From positions 2,790,001 to 2,854,000 of the forward strand of contig WWBZ02000062.1 in assembly GCA_011503125.2 (NCBI GenBank): a DNA stretch of 64,000 nt, written 5' to 3'. Shown one piece after another: positions 39,817 to 51,065 of the stretch (the stretch's first letter is position 1; each line of letters opens with the position of its first letter). The notes beneath the pieces were generated by a model, which saw only the letters and a list, made by a program, of their open reading frames with translations, had not been told where the DNA came from and did not search any database. The stretch is from Botryosphaeria dothidea. Its lineage: Eukaryota; Ascomycota; Dothideomycetes; Botryosphaeriales; Botryosphaeriaceae. The position numbers and the translations under genes were made by a program.

Positions 39817-40857
39817 ATGGTTCTGGCCATGACCCTTTGCAGGGCGAGGAGAAAGCGGCGCCCCTCAATGTTCTGCCATGACATTTGGAGAGAAAAAGAG
39901 CAAGACGATCTGACCGAACTCGAGTGTGTTGAGGAACCCGTGGAACTTCCATCGGAGCTGGAACCCCAGGAGCTGGAAGGCGATTACCCCCTGTCCTATT
40001 CTCCAGTTGAAGAGACCTCGCCGATCGAAGGCCAATCGCCATTGGAAAGTGAAGAATCTCCTGAACCAATTTCCCCGGAAAGGGCAGTTGAAGAACAAGG
40101 GTGCCGTGGAAGGCAGTCCAGGGAACCTGAGACACAGAGAAGAGCACGGCCAAGTGCAATTCCCAAGCTGAGAATATCACAACCTTCTCCCCCTGGCTCG
40201 AGCAGACAGACATCCTCGTATCGAAATAACGTCGCTTCCAAGATGTTGGTACCTCCTCGTTCCCCTATTCCCGCCAGGGGACAATTACCATGGAGCGCGG
40301 ACGATATCACTGCTACCCGCACGAGTGGACGGCGCGATTCCAACACAAACACGATCATATCGCCCAGGAGCCCTCGAAACACGTCGTGCTCTTTATCTTC
40401 TTGCCTCTGCTGGCGTGAACATACATCAGATGTATTCAATCCAGCCCTCTCGAGGATTAAAACACAGATTACCTTTGAATTAGCCCCAAATCCCTCGACT
40501 TCCTCTCATCCAGACGAGAGAAGATTGAATGCGGAATCGGACAAAGAGGTGTGGACTGGCCCGCCAATGGAGCCATTCGGATACGGAAAGGATCTGGGAA
40601 AAGAACTGTCTTCTACAAGATCAAGCTTCTCAACTTCCTCGGAGTCTTCCTACCATCGGCCTGTCATGCTCACTCGGGGCTCTCGGGAATTGCAACCCCG
40701 CGGTCGACCTCGCTACAGGTTGCTTTTGAGGACAAAGTCCAGGATCCGAGAATGGGGCAAGGACGCCGGAGAACGACAGCTCCTGGCCCGCCGTGGAAGA
40801 AGGAACGGGAAAAGGCCATCGGTAAATTCCTGCAGTTCGCCGCTGCCTGAGCGCTGA
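39817..40857 (+). CDS. Unrecognised disordered protein, about 346 aa
   Basis: The frame is open from about 39601; the first ATG is at 39817 (MVLAMTLCRARRKRRPSMF). The protein is Glu/Pro/Ser-rich: an acidic segment (ELECVEEPVELPSELEPQEL), repeated SPxE units (YSPVEETSPIEGQSPLESEE), Ser/Arg-rich sequence, one CxC pair (SSCLCWRE) and a basic C terminus (LLARRGRRNGKRPSVNS). No domain or signal peptide is recognised. The biased composition sustained over 340 codons supports coding. A 5' exon upstream is possible. Function unknown. Confidence 0.5.
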   Translation: MVLAMTLCRARRKRRPSMFCHDIWREKEQDDLTELECVEEPVELPSELEPQELEGDYPLSYSPVEETSPIEGQSPLESEESPEPISPERAVEEQGCRGRQSREPETQRRARPSAIPKLRISQPSPPGSSRQTSSYRNNVASKMLVPPRSPIPARGQLPWSADDITATRTSGRRDSNTNTIISPRSPRNTSCSLSSCLCWREHTSDVFNPALSRIKTQITFELAPNPSTSSHPDERRLNAESDKEVWTGPPMEPFGYGKDLGKELSSTRSSFSTSSESSYHRPVMLTRGSRELQPRGRPRYRLLLRTKSRIREWGKDAGERQLLARRGRRNGKRPSVNSCSSPLPER

Positions 40858-42095
40858 AGAGAGCGAGCATTGAAAGCAGGGCACAGACCAAAAATTCAAG
40901 GCCCGGTGCTTTCCGAGTGTCCCTCTTGATTTGAACCAACTTGGCTAAGAGTGAGGATTCACTTAAGGTTGCGCTTTTGGTAAGCCATTGCCATATCATG
41001 CCGGGCTAAGGCGCGGACTATCACACGTGGTATTCCGAACTGTCGAGTCTGGCGCAAAGGGTCGGGAATATCTACCGACAAACAAGAACACAGCGGACTA
41101 CCGAAAGAATCATTGGCATAGATTCCTCTGAATCTTATAAAAAAGAGGCTAAAAACAGTTGAGGATTACGCCATTCAGTCTATAACCAAGAGATGGATGG
41201 AACTCGTAGTCAGCCTTAAAATGCCTTGCTCGGTAGCAGGCTGAATCGGCGTTGTTGCAAGGAGCATAGCCGAGTCACCTGTTGGTTCTTATAGCCGAGC
41301 TAAACACGAGGCTCTCTGCGAATGCACTAGAGACGCAAGTGTGTGACCGATGGCGAAAAAAAGGGAATGAATGATCAGGGGTTGCACTCGGTTGAGCAAG
41401 GATAGGTGATTAGGAAATCGCGGCAGCTTGAAACTTCCAGTGGGATCAAGCGGAGTATGCCAAGCGCTATCGGGGACCTTAAAGGATGCAGAGGTAGTAT
41501 CCCAAAAATGAGATACGTGACCGAACCAACCTTTGTCCAGCGTGCGTGTCGCAAAGCTCATGGTTGATCTGTTCCTTGCAAACGCCCCACGCAAGAGACC
41601 TGCTAGGCAGGGCATGCAGCTAGGGTTCTCCCTTTTGCTAATGTCCTTACTGCAGGCAGTATACGCGTCTGCCGCCTTCACGGATTGTAGGCTAAGGTGA
41701 TGTGTTAAAAATCATTCGTTGTGCTACCAAAAACGGCAACGTTGCTACCGTGCCAATAACGCCAATGCCGCCCGCGTCAGGCTGCATTATGTGGCCGACC
41801 GGGGCGGGAAAGGGGCCCTGCAACAAAGCAGCCACACCTACATGGTCTAGATTCGTCACTGGCGTCCGTAAGAATGCAGCTATACCCCTGTCGGGATTTG
41901 ATACCTCATGTGCATTTTCAGGGTAGAAGAACAACTTCTTAGCTTGGGCGAGAAACCCACAGATTGAGCAGAAAATGAGAGGCATACAAAATCCAGCTTG
42001 TGGACTACGGCCTCGTCGTCAGTCTCATTCATCTCCACTGTCGCTTTGCATCCATACAAGCTCTCCTCGTTGGGCCAATACTTATGGACCATCTT
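40858..42095. other. Intergenic region, no gene recognised
   Basis: About 1.2 kb with short random frames on both strands only. Confidence 0.4.
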
Positions 42096-42667
42096 ATGGC
42101 GAGTTATTCTAGCGAATCGGAGGGGAAATCCATCTACCGCCGCCCGTCCGCAAATCCTCGAATGATATCTGATCAAGAAAAATGGGATGACGGGTTGCTA
42201 GCCAGAATATTCGACACTGCAACATCTCCAGGAGCTACCACCCCGCCCTCGTCCATGCAGGACCACCCGTCTGATTCTCTGTCATATAGCAGCGGTACTC
42301 ACATTCTATTGAGGGGGAGCGCAGCCTTGCGAACTGATGCTAACAGGTGCATTGCCCATCTACAGCGTCCCCGTCCACCCCGTCCATCTTGGAATGCTGC
42401 AGCCGCACTTTTGTGAATAAGCAGATACTGTTACGGCACCAACGAGAAGTTTCCACCTGCCCACATTATACAGGCAAGCAATTCAGTTTCGAATGCCAAC
42501 TATGCCACAAGCGATTTGCCAGGAAATACAACGTCAAACAGCATCTTTCAGAGAAGAGACACGGCTACACAGAGGAGGAGGCGAAGGGACTCGTGAATTC
42601 GTGGTATCCGAGAAGGGGCGTCAGTGCTCCGGAAGAGGCTGAAGTCGCGGCGCTGAGCTCTGATTGA
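42096..42667 (+). CDS. C2H2 zinc-finger protein, 166 aa
   Basis: Exon 1 is 42096-42294, the intron 42295-42365 (71 nt, GTACTC donor) and exon 2 42366-42667. Another in-frame ATG lies at 42084. The N-terminal half is Ser/Pro-rich. The C-terminal half has one complete finger, FECQLCHKRFARKYNVKQHL with H at the end of SEKRH (C-x2-C-x12-H-x5-H). A preceding degenerate finger (LECCSRTFVNKQILLRHQRE) has lost its first zinc cysteine. The splice acceptor is the second of two AGs; only it keeps both fingers in frame. Likely a nuclear DNA-binding protein; target unknown. Confidence 0.7.
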
Positions 42668-43761
42668 GTAGGATAATCGGAAAGGAAGTCTCAGCTGGAA
42701 ATTTGAGCGTATCCTTGAGTGATGGCGACTGTTGCTCACCACCGGTTGAATTAGTCGTGAATCCAAACGAATACTTACGATCCCCCGAACTCCCATCTCT
42801 TCGCGTGCAGCTCATGGATGGAGGTATTTTCCCTTCGTAACTCGTAGGACTGTAAAACGGAGACTGAGTGTTACCCGACGGGGGTGTAGTACATGGAGGC
42901 AGCGTTATCGCTATGACCGAGTGTTGGTCATTTGTCTACAAATTATAAGCAATATCACATCCCAAACCACTCACCAACCCCAAGCACGAGCGCAAACGTA
43001 ATCGTTTCGAAGCGGACTTTTATTATAGCAACCACCAGTCTATCGTCATTAGCACACATAACCTCAGCAAACAACCACTACGCCAGCAAAAGAACGAAGC
43101 CAGGCAGCCACCTTCGCTGACCCAACCTTCTCACCTCCTACAGCCCCCTTCACACCTACCAGCGACCCCGCTCCTTTTTCTTTCCCCAAGACGTATAATG
43201 ATCTTTTTGCCTGTCTGGTTGGGAGACGGAGGCCGGCAAAAGAGGAGAAATCATTGAAATGCCAGCATCAACCTGCAGCAGATCTCCGCACCAACCCTTG
43301 GCCCCCTTATGCTTCAAAATAGTAAACTTGGAAAAAGAAAAAGCCGTGTTCGTCAATGAAGAAGGGAAAAAGGAATAGAAAAGAAGACTGCTCAACACCT
43401 CCAGCAGCAGCAAAGCTCGCTTACCCATGCATCCGTACCCTACTTGTAGTCCCAAACTGATCGCATTCGTCACATCTGACAAATATGCGATGTTAAAGAG
43501 AAAGAAGTCGAATCAAGACAGGCAAAGAACTCCAACGCCCGGCTTCATAACGCGTCTCCGCATCCTCCACAATGCGTTTTTTCCTTTGACCCCGGAAAAA
43601 AGGGGAGGGGTTTGTGTGTGGGAGTGTGTGAGGGATAGTATCGAAATATGGCTTATGTGAGCTCTGAGGAGGAAAAGGCCACGTCCAAGGGCTGGGTCAT
43701 GAAGCCCTTGTTTGGCCAAAAAAAAAATTTAAACCGTCTCTTCAAATCATCTCCCAATCAT
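42668..43761. other. Intergenic region between convergent genes
   Basis: About 1.1 kb of 3' flanks of the zinc-finger gene and SIS1. It contains short homopolymer runs (A-run near 43720). No gene recognised. Confidence 0.45.
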
Positions 43762-45080
43762 TTACAGAATGTCCTTCAGCTTGTTCTTCTGGTCCGAGGT
43801 TAGAGTGGCCGGGAACTTGATCTTGACGCCTATGAAAAAATCGCCGCGCTCAGCGGGCTTCTTGCTCTTTGGCATCCCCAGACCGGGGTATCTATCGGTG
43901 TACTCGGGTGATGTGGGACCGGCCGAGCTAACGGAAATATTCTTGCCGTCGATCGTCTGGACCGTCCTCCTCCAGCCCGTAAGAGCTTCCTTAAGATCGA
44001 TCTCGACGATATGCTTGAGGTCGTCGCCATCGCGTTTGTAGAGTGGATGCTCTTTCTGTGAAGAATGTTAGTAAAGTACCGCCCGAATTATCGAAGTGTT
44101 GGGGATGAATAACTCGCCTCTTGAACGATGAAATGCAGGTCTTGGGTACCACCCTCGACCTGGTCACCCACGTCCGAAAACTTAATCTTGGAGCCAGCCT
44201 TGAGACCTTTCTTAATGGGCACCTCAAGGATCCTGTCTTGTGTGCTCTGCTTCCCGGTAGCCTGATCGTAGGTTTTGCGCTTGATCTTCATCTTCTTGGT
44301 TGTACCGTTGAACAGCTCCTCCAACGTGACGTACAGCGGCTTCTCCACCACCGTGACCTCCGGCGTATGCGCCCGGCGCGATTCTTGCGGGAATCCACGG
44401 CTGGTACTCGACCTCTTCGCGCCAGGCCGTGCCCCACCGGGGAACCCTCCGGGCATGCCCCCGAAACTGGCGAAACCATCGTCGTCCTCCATGCCTCCCA
44501 TCCCCGAAGCGCCGTTGCGGAAGAACTCGGAGAATATGCTTTCCGGGTTGGAAAAGTTGAAGCGCGCGTTGCTACCGGGGCCGGTCGAGAAGTGGAAAGT
44601 CCTTGCGCCGCCGCCACCGCCGCCCATGTCGGCGAAGGGGAAGCCACCAGCTTGTGCGAAGGGGTTGCCGCCGTCGGCGAACCCTTCGGCGCCCTCTGGC
44701 GGAGGAGCGCCGCCACGTAGTATGAACTCGAGGCCGAACTGGTCGTACGTTTTGCGTTTCTCGGGATCGGAGAGGATTTCGTAGGCTTGCGAAAGCTCTA
44801 TTGTGCAAAAGTGTCAGCCACATCTCGAGTCCAAAGTGCGATCATCTTGGTAGGTTCACTTACCTTTGAACTTCTCTGCAGCCTGAGGGTTGTCCTTGTT
44901 TTTGTCGGGGTGCCACTTGAGGGCACCCTTTCTGTAAGCCTTGCGAATGTCATCTTGTGATGCAGAGGGGCTGATGCCTGTGGGGGAGAGGTTAGCCAGC
45001 GATGTCCGACGAGGCTAGTAGAGAGGGGAGCACGAGGCGGACTTACCCAACGCATCGTAGAGCTTGGTCTCCTTGACCAT
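43762..45080 (-). CDS. SIS1: Type II DnaJ/Hsp40 co-chaperone, Sis1-like
   Basis: Four exons (45080-45047, 44977-44864, 44797-44118, 44055-43762) encode 373 aa. The J domain (about 1-70) has the HPD motif in [15 protein letters not shown] Gly/Phe-rich region follows ([25 protein letters not shown]). Two C-terminal beta-barrel domains come next ([18 protein letters not shown], then [17 protein letters not shown]), and the end is a dimerisation helix ([11 protein letters not shown]). There is no zinc-finger domain, hence type II. The third intron begins with GC: the exon ends CAAGAG and continues GCGAGT. Only this GC-AG choice gives [13 protein letters not shown] in frame. Sis1 stimulates Hsp70 in the cytosol and nucleus. 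Confidence 0.93.
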
Positions 45081-46019
45081 GGTGTGTGAGCGTAAGTGTG
45101 TGATGCAGAATAGGTAGTGTAGAGGTTTACGCAGGAACGAGCAAGGGCAAGTATGTCGGAGAGGTTCTAATAGCCTGTGGCAGTGAAGGGCGTGCGTGGA
45201 AGTCTCATGGGTCGGGCAGGTTTCTGGGCGTTTCTCAAGGCTGGTCTCCCCACGCCGTTGAGCTTGGGCTTCCTCGCCTGACGTACGCGGTGCCGCTCTT
45301 ATCGATATGGAAGCTACCAGAAGCTTCGATCTCCGCCGCTCTTGGCGTCGCACTGCACCGACCGCAGGAGCCGCAACACCAAGATCTGCATGATGAAATG
45401 CCGCGGACATATTTCGCTCCTTCCCGAATTTCGGTCCGCCGACCAGCCACTTTTGAGTAGTGCGCCGCCTGGAGTGGCCCGCATCCGTCCGTCGCGGCCG
45501 AGTACTACCGCCCCGCGTTAATAATCCAGCTCATCTGAGACGAGTTCCTTGACATCCCACTTTGTTCGGTAAAGTACTCAAGTAGTGCTCTCATCGCATT
45601 CTTTTCGCCGGTTGTTCGTATAGAGATACGAGAATGACTCGCCCAGCCCAGTTGTGCCAAGACATTCCGCCCCATCCGACTTCAGGACTGGTATTTCGGT
45701 TGACAGAGCCTTCAAATGTCAAGTATTGTAAGCTGATCTACCCGAGTGTTGAGAGATATGTATTTGATCAGTAAGGAAGACTTTTTCTCATTCGATTGCT
45801 TTTCGCAATTATCAGAATCCCAGCCCAATAGTCCGTATTACGCCATCATAATCCGCAAACTCCCCGTCCGGAATTGGTATGGTACAGGCTCAGTCAATGC
45901 TATGCTCGCAGCCAGACAGCTCGCTCTCCAAAAAGACCGGATGAGATCGATATCCCAACTGAGCAAGCTGTTCCCATCCATTGCGCGTGAAATGATCAGA
46001 ACTTGCCGCTACCTTCCGC
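45081..46019. other. Intergenic region between SIS1 and CBF5
   Basis: 939 bp: SIS1 promoter on the left (HSE-like sites) and CBF5 3' flank on the right. No gene recognised. Confidence 0.45.
45310..45327. promoter_or_regulatory. Heat-shock-element-like repeats upstream of SIS1
   Basis: GAA at 45310 and the inverted pair GAAGCTTC at 45320-45327 resemble Hsf1 half-sites (nGAAnnTTCn). A further TTCCCGAA lies at 45421-45428. They are 230-350 bp upstream of the SIS1 start, and SIS1 is an Hsf1 target in yeast. Spacing is imperfect, so this is suggestive only. Confidence 0.4.
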
Positions 46020-47543
46020 TTAATCGCTGTCGCTGTCCTTGGCCGACTTCAGCGACTTGCGCTTCTCCTTCTTCTCCTTCTTCTCCTGCTTCCTGCGCTT
46101 GCGCTCGGCCTTCTCCTCCGTCGTCTCGCCCTCGTGCTTGCTCTTCCTTTTCTTCTCCTTGCTCTCTCCGTTGACCGAACCAGGAGCGTCGGGAAGCTCC
46201 TCGCTGTCGCCCGTAGGCGGAACAGGAGGTGCGCTGAGCACATCTTGCTTCGAGGTGGTTTCGGCGACAGGCTGAGTAGCAGCAGCCTGCTCGGCAGCAG
46301 AGAGGTCCTTGTAGTTCTGCTTCCAGGTAGAAGGAGTGTTCTCGTTGACACGACCGTACTTGTCGAGCTTGCCGTCCGCCTTAAGCTTCTTCTTCTCCGT
46401 AGCGACGGGGCCCAGGCCCCACCTCTTGGGGTACAGGTCACGCTCCATGATAACACGCTTGATCTTGGCAACAACGCCATGGTCACAGGTGGACATCTCG
46501 ACCGTCGACATGAGGGCAATACCAAGAGCGATGGCCTCACCCTTGGTGGTCATGAGCACAACCTCTTCGTGGATCTCAATCTCCTTGTCTGTGATTGAAG
46601 ATTAGACGAAGTCACGAGCGTAAAATTCAGCCATGCACTTACCGAAGCGAAGCAGACCGGGGACCATAAGCTTGGCACCATAGCAGACAGCGTTGACGGC
46701 GCTGTCCTTGACGACAATCCTCTTATAGCTAGTGAGGAGCGACTCAAGCGGGGAGATGACGGTACGCAGGTACGACTCATCCATGCTGTTGTCGTGGGTC
46801 CACTGGGCATCCAGCACATCGTGAAGAGTGACCATGTTGTCCTGCTCGCTCATAGCACCAGACCTGACACGCCTGAGCTCCTGCATGTGGGCGCCGACAC
46901 CGAGCAAAAGACCCAGGTGGACGCAGAGAGTACGGATGTAGGTACCGGCCTCGCAGCTCACCCAGAAGACACCCAGGTGGCGGTCGTTGTCGAACTCGTA
47001 GAGCTTGCTCTCGTGAATGGTACGGATACGCAGCTGGCGCTTGACGGCGGAGATGAGCGGGGGACGCTGGAAGAGGGCACCGGTGAGGGACTCGAGAGCG
47101 CGGGCAAACTGGGCCTCGCCGCCGGGGATCTTGTCGTGGAGGCGGATGACGCAGACATACTCCTTACCAGCGCCCTGCTGCGACTTGACCAGACGAGTGG
47201 CGCGGTCAATGCAGACAATCAGACAGCCGGTGACCTTGGGGTCGAGAGTGCCGCTGTGGCCGGTCTTCTCAACGCGAAGGATGCGCTTGACCCAGGCGAC
47301 GACCTCGTGGGACGAGGGGTTGGAGGGCTTGTCGAGGTTGATGACGCCGCTGGAGACGTAGCTTTTGAGATCGCGCTTGTGAGGAGCACAGCCGTAGGGA
47401 ATGGGGACGAAGTGGTTGCTGCGCGAGAGCATGTGGCTGTAGTTCTTCAGCAGCAGCGGCCACTCGCTGGTGTCAATGGGCGGCGTGGTAGCGGCCGGCT
47501 TGATAGTGTAGTCCGCATCGTTGGCAGAGACGAGGGCAGCCAT
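46020..47543 (-). CDS. CBF5: H/ACA snoRNP pseudouridine synthase Cbf5 (dyskerin)
   Basis: Exon 1 is 47543-46643, the intron 46642-46589 (54 nt, GTAAGT) and exon 2 46588-46020, giving 489 aa. The DKC-type N-terminal extension (residues about 10-65) is followed by the TruB catalytic domain with [16 protein letters not shown]; the catalytic Asp is residue 101. [31 protein letters not shown] and [10 protein letters not shown] follow. The PUA domain spans the exon junction ([20 protein letters not shown], then [12 protein letters not shown]). The tail is a Lys/Glu-rich low-complexity stretch ([18 protein letters not shown]), like the KKE/D repeats of yeast Cbf5. It makes pseudouridine in rRNA and snRNA, guided by H/ACA RNAs, in the nucleolus. 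Confidence 0.95.
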
Positions 47544-48072
47544 TGTAGAGGTCTCCGCGCAGGGAATGCTGGACGTTGCTGTGATCGCGCTGCGAGGGAA
47601 CGGTCGTCGCGTGCTGGAGATGGAGAGCAGAATGAGCTCGACTTTTTTTCGCTTGTCGCTTCCTGCGCTGGTCCGTGCCCCTCGCCTCCTGATTGGCCCA
47701 CCCTGCGCCGCTCGGCGCGCCTCTCACACCACCACTCTGTCTCTGCGACACTCATACGCTCAATTCCTTCTTTTCTTGACTCGACTCGAATTGCAACCGA
47801 CCGTTGCAAAGGAACCAATGTGCTTGATTACCAGGCAGGAATCACGGCCTCTCTTCAAGCATGCCACAAACAATTGCCTGGCAGCCGAATCGATTCCTCC
47901 GTCGCCATCTTTTTTGCGCGCTGCTCGTCTGACTACTAAAATTTGCTAACGTGTAACTCGGGCTCAAAGTCTTTGAGCGCTGGGCTGGTATACCAAACCA
48001 GAAATCCGAGCCATTGGACTACTGTCAGCAAAACTAAACTCGTGGGGAGTCGAAGCATTCATCCGGACGTAA
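47544..48072. other. CBF5 promoter region
   Basis: 529 bp upstream of CBF5 and of the methyltransferase relic. It is GC-rich near CBF5. Frames through it belong to shadows of CBF5. Nothing else recognised. Confidence 0.4.
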
Positions 48073-49158
48073 ATGTCTCGAATTTTCAACAATGAAGCCA
48101 GTCAGACCAATGCCTCGACTCCGCATGGAAGTGGCTCTAACCTGGATTCATATGGGACCCCCTCTTTCAGTGCTCACCGCCGGCTGCAGAACTCCTCTGT
48201 GATTGCGCGTGAATATGGCACCCCTGCTGTGCTGTGCCGCTCGCTGCCACGGCTGTCAAAGTCATGCCTCAGATGAGCACCTGTTCGGCTACTGCGCACT
48301 CAAGGGCAACCTCTACAAGGCTCCTGTCAAAAACCCGAAGCTCTGTCTCGACATAGGCACTGGAACCGGGCTTTGGGCATTGGACTTCGCAGACGCTCAT
48401 ACAAAATGTCAGGTCATTGGAACAGGCCTTAGTCCTATACAGCCGTCATGTGAGAACACATCTGCGTATTAACCAATCATTCTGTCATACTGAGGTCTTT
48501 AACCCTTCAGGGTCCGCACCGAACTGCAAGTTTATCATCGATGACGCCAATGCCGACTGGCTCTTCTCCGAGAAAGGTCAATTCGATCTGATCCACGCCC
48601 GATACGTCTATGCCGGAATAGAAGACCGGGACAAACTCTGGCGATAAAGCTACGATCACCTGAAGCCTGGTGGTTGGGTGGAACATCAAGAACCTTCGGC
48701 ATGGTTTGACACTGAAGATCCGGGGTTTAAGAACTCACAAGCCCACTTCTGGCAAGTCAAGAGGGACGAAGCGTCCGCCAAGATGGGCAAGAGATTCAAC
48801 GTCGCCCACAAGCAGAAGAATCAAACGATCAAGGCAGGATTCAAGAATGTCGAGCAATAAGTTGTCGATGCCCCCCTCGGCACATGGAACCCAGAAAAGG
48901 TTGAGCTCGGAAAGTGCGCTCTGCTCAATATGCTTGAGGCTGTCCGGTACGTAAATGCCAATCTTGCTTCCAAGGATGTCTGTCTAACAATAAACTTCCA
49001 GACCCAGCTGCCTCGCCATCTTCACACGGGTACTGGGCTGGGACTTCGTGTGGAGTGAAGCACTGAGCGCAGCCGTTATCAAGGAGCTTCTTTCTCAGAA
49101 GTACAAGATCTCATTCAAGATATACTACACCTACGGGCAGAAACCGGAGACGGAGTGA
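48073..49158 (+). pseudogene. Broken SAM-dependent methyltransferase, LaeA-like
   Basis: The SAM-binding motif I is intact (LCLDIGTGTGLWALDFADAH), followed by VIGTGLSPIQPSW, NCKFIIDDANADW, FDLIHARYVYAGI, YDHLKPGGWVEHQEPSAWF and, after two introns, FTRVLGWDFVWSEAL and a C terminus YTYGQKPETE, all in LaeA/Llm order. Both introns (48450-48510 and 48947-49001) still have working GT and AG ends and correct phase. Two in-frame TAA stops interrupt it, at 48645-48647 (between LWR and SYDHLKPG) and 48858-48860. The N-terminal part (48073-48275) is in another frame and degraded. LaeA-like enzymes often influence secondary metabolism; this copy should be non-functional. Confidence 0.85.
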
Positions 49159-49897
49159 ATGTTGCCTTGCTTTTTTTTTTTTCTCAGGACAATTTCAAGA
49201 ATCAACTCCATACCTCCTGCAAGCCTCCTCAGTGCGAAATACTATCTCACAGATCAGCTCACCTTGCTGAAATTGACCACTGTTGCTTCGTCTTCATCTG
49301 CTCGTAGCGCAGAATGATGGACAGTCTTTTGGATGCTAAGTCTCATACAAAAGCTAAAGTAATCTCGGACTTGCTTGTGCTGCATCGCGGGGGCGGATGC
49401 GGCTAACGTTTCATCATAAATCAACCCACATGAAGCCCAACTCCCCCAGTGCCCTCTTCAACCATATCTCCGCGAATACGTCATCGATCTCTGGACTCTT
49501 AAGTCATTATCCTATTCCAGCGATCTCCTGGATGATAAAGGCTAACTTGTGTCTGAAGTGTACTTGCGCCACACGTCACTCTCAACGTGTGAAGAGGGAA
49601 AAAGTAGGGAGCCTCGTCATAAAAGGGTTAGTGCCAGCCGCCAACTCGCAGGGCTATCAATCAACAACCAAGTAAGAAAGCCTACACTTCCATGGGAGAA
49701 CTACACGCCAAACTTGGTGTCCCTCGATGGTTGGAGCTGGTGGAAGCAGGCAAATCTGCAAGGACGGTACGGATCTCGACACAGAACCAGAAAGAAGCAA
49801 TTGAAGGGAAATGATCAAACTCCATGGATGATTTTGTATAAACTACACCAGAGCCCCGCGACCGTTACTGAGCTCCGCCTTCCTTCTCCTCGATATC
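49159..49897. other. Intergenic region, no gene recognised
   Basis: 739 bp with a T-run (about 49170-49182) after the pseudogene. Only random short frames. Confidence 0.4.
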
Positions 49898-51065
49898 TCA
49901 GTCTCCACCAAGACGACGACCCGGACCGCGTGTTGAGGCCCAGCTTGATCCGGTCGCACGCGCTTCTCCAGGTGCACCAAATGCTACACCATAGCCACGC
50001 TGCGCCGGCGCCGGACGCACTCCACCACCTCCAAAGAACTCCTTGACGATTCTCGGGACCTTGACTGGGTTGCTGCCACCACCAAAGGTCGGCCAGATGC
50101 GGGTCAAGAAGTCATACAGGTGGGCAGCGAGAAGACCGGTGCCCTGATGCATAGCCGCTCCTTGACCACCCATGACGAAAGTGACGAGAAGCAGCAGGTA
50201 GGGCAGGTACTTGGCTTGGATGGTGACAACGAAGAACGTGACCATTCTGCTGGCGTTGTCCTGGGCGTAAGTGTATGTGATAGCCATGATGAGAGCATCG
50301 AGGAACCTGTAGGCACCGAGGATATAACCAGCCAGAGCCTTGGGGCAGGAAGTCAGCAACTGGACGTCCAACTCATGCATGTGGCGCGTATTTGCGACAT
50401 GGCGGGACGCGGAAGGGTATGTAGGGAGCCAAAACCACCTAACGGAATGGGAAGTCCGATAAGTTTTCTCAACTGACTTTCCCACCATGGCTACACCGCA
50501 CACGGACCTTATGGATTATGCGAATGATTGGCCCGTGTGAAGTGCAGCGGTGATCTCCCTCGATTCCAGGAACCGCTTCAGCTAGAAAAGGCTGGGCGGG
50601 CAGATATTCGAGGTGCTTTGGGCGAGCGAACAACACGGAAATAGAGTGTCACACCAAGGAACGAGGTATGTATAACCACCACGGCAGACTTACCACAATG
50701 ACAAGGCCATTGAAGACGATGTAGATGAAGAAAGCTCCCGGCTCAGAAAAGCGAGGTGAGTTTATCTCCAGCTGCGAACCGTACTGGTACAAGAAGTATG
50801 GGTCGAATATGATGCTCATTTGCGGACCCGTTATGAAGAAGGATGTGACCAGCCTCCAGATCTGCGGCGGGAAGGCGAAGACCTTCTGCGGAATGAAGAT
50901 CAAGGGCATTCCGGGGACGAGGCCGCTATAGACGCCGATGGAGGTAAGGAGCGAGCCTATGACAAGGGTTCTGCGCATCAGCATCAGAAATCAGTTGCTG
51001 CACAAGACCGGGGAGAAGCTGCAGACGTACCTCGTCACCGGCGGCCAGGACCGAATGACATCCAT
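49898..51065 (-). CDS. Derlin (Der1/Dfm1 family rhomboid pseudoprotease)
   Basis: Exons 51065-51031 (MDVIRSWPPVTR), 50970-50694 and 50338-49898 encode 250 aa. Introns are 60 nt and an unusually long 355 nt. Derlin landmarks: WRLVTSFFITGP (the WR motif), DPYFLYQYGSQLE, ALIMAITYTYAQDN, AKYLPYLLLLVTFVMGG and a strong HLYDFLTRIWPTFGGG block. The C terminus RGPGRRLGGD resembles the SHP box of Dfm1 and mammalian derlins, which recruits Cdc48/p97. No rhomboid catalytic Ser-His pair is expected or seen. It acts in ER-associated protein degradation. The join GTG|GCT at the long intron keeps frame and expected length. Confidence 0.88.

Noticed and set aside
46794..47939. 381-codon plus-strand frame opposite CBF5
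   Set aside because: It is antisense to the strongly conserved CBF5 exon; its Val/Gly/Asp/Leu-rich composition is what antisense of GC-rich codons gives.
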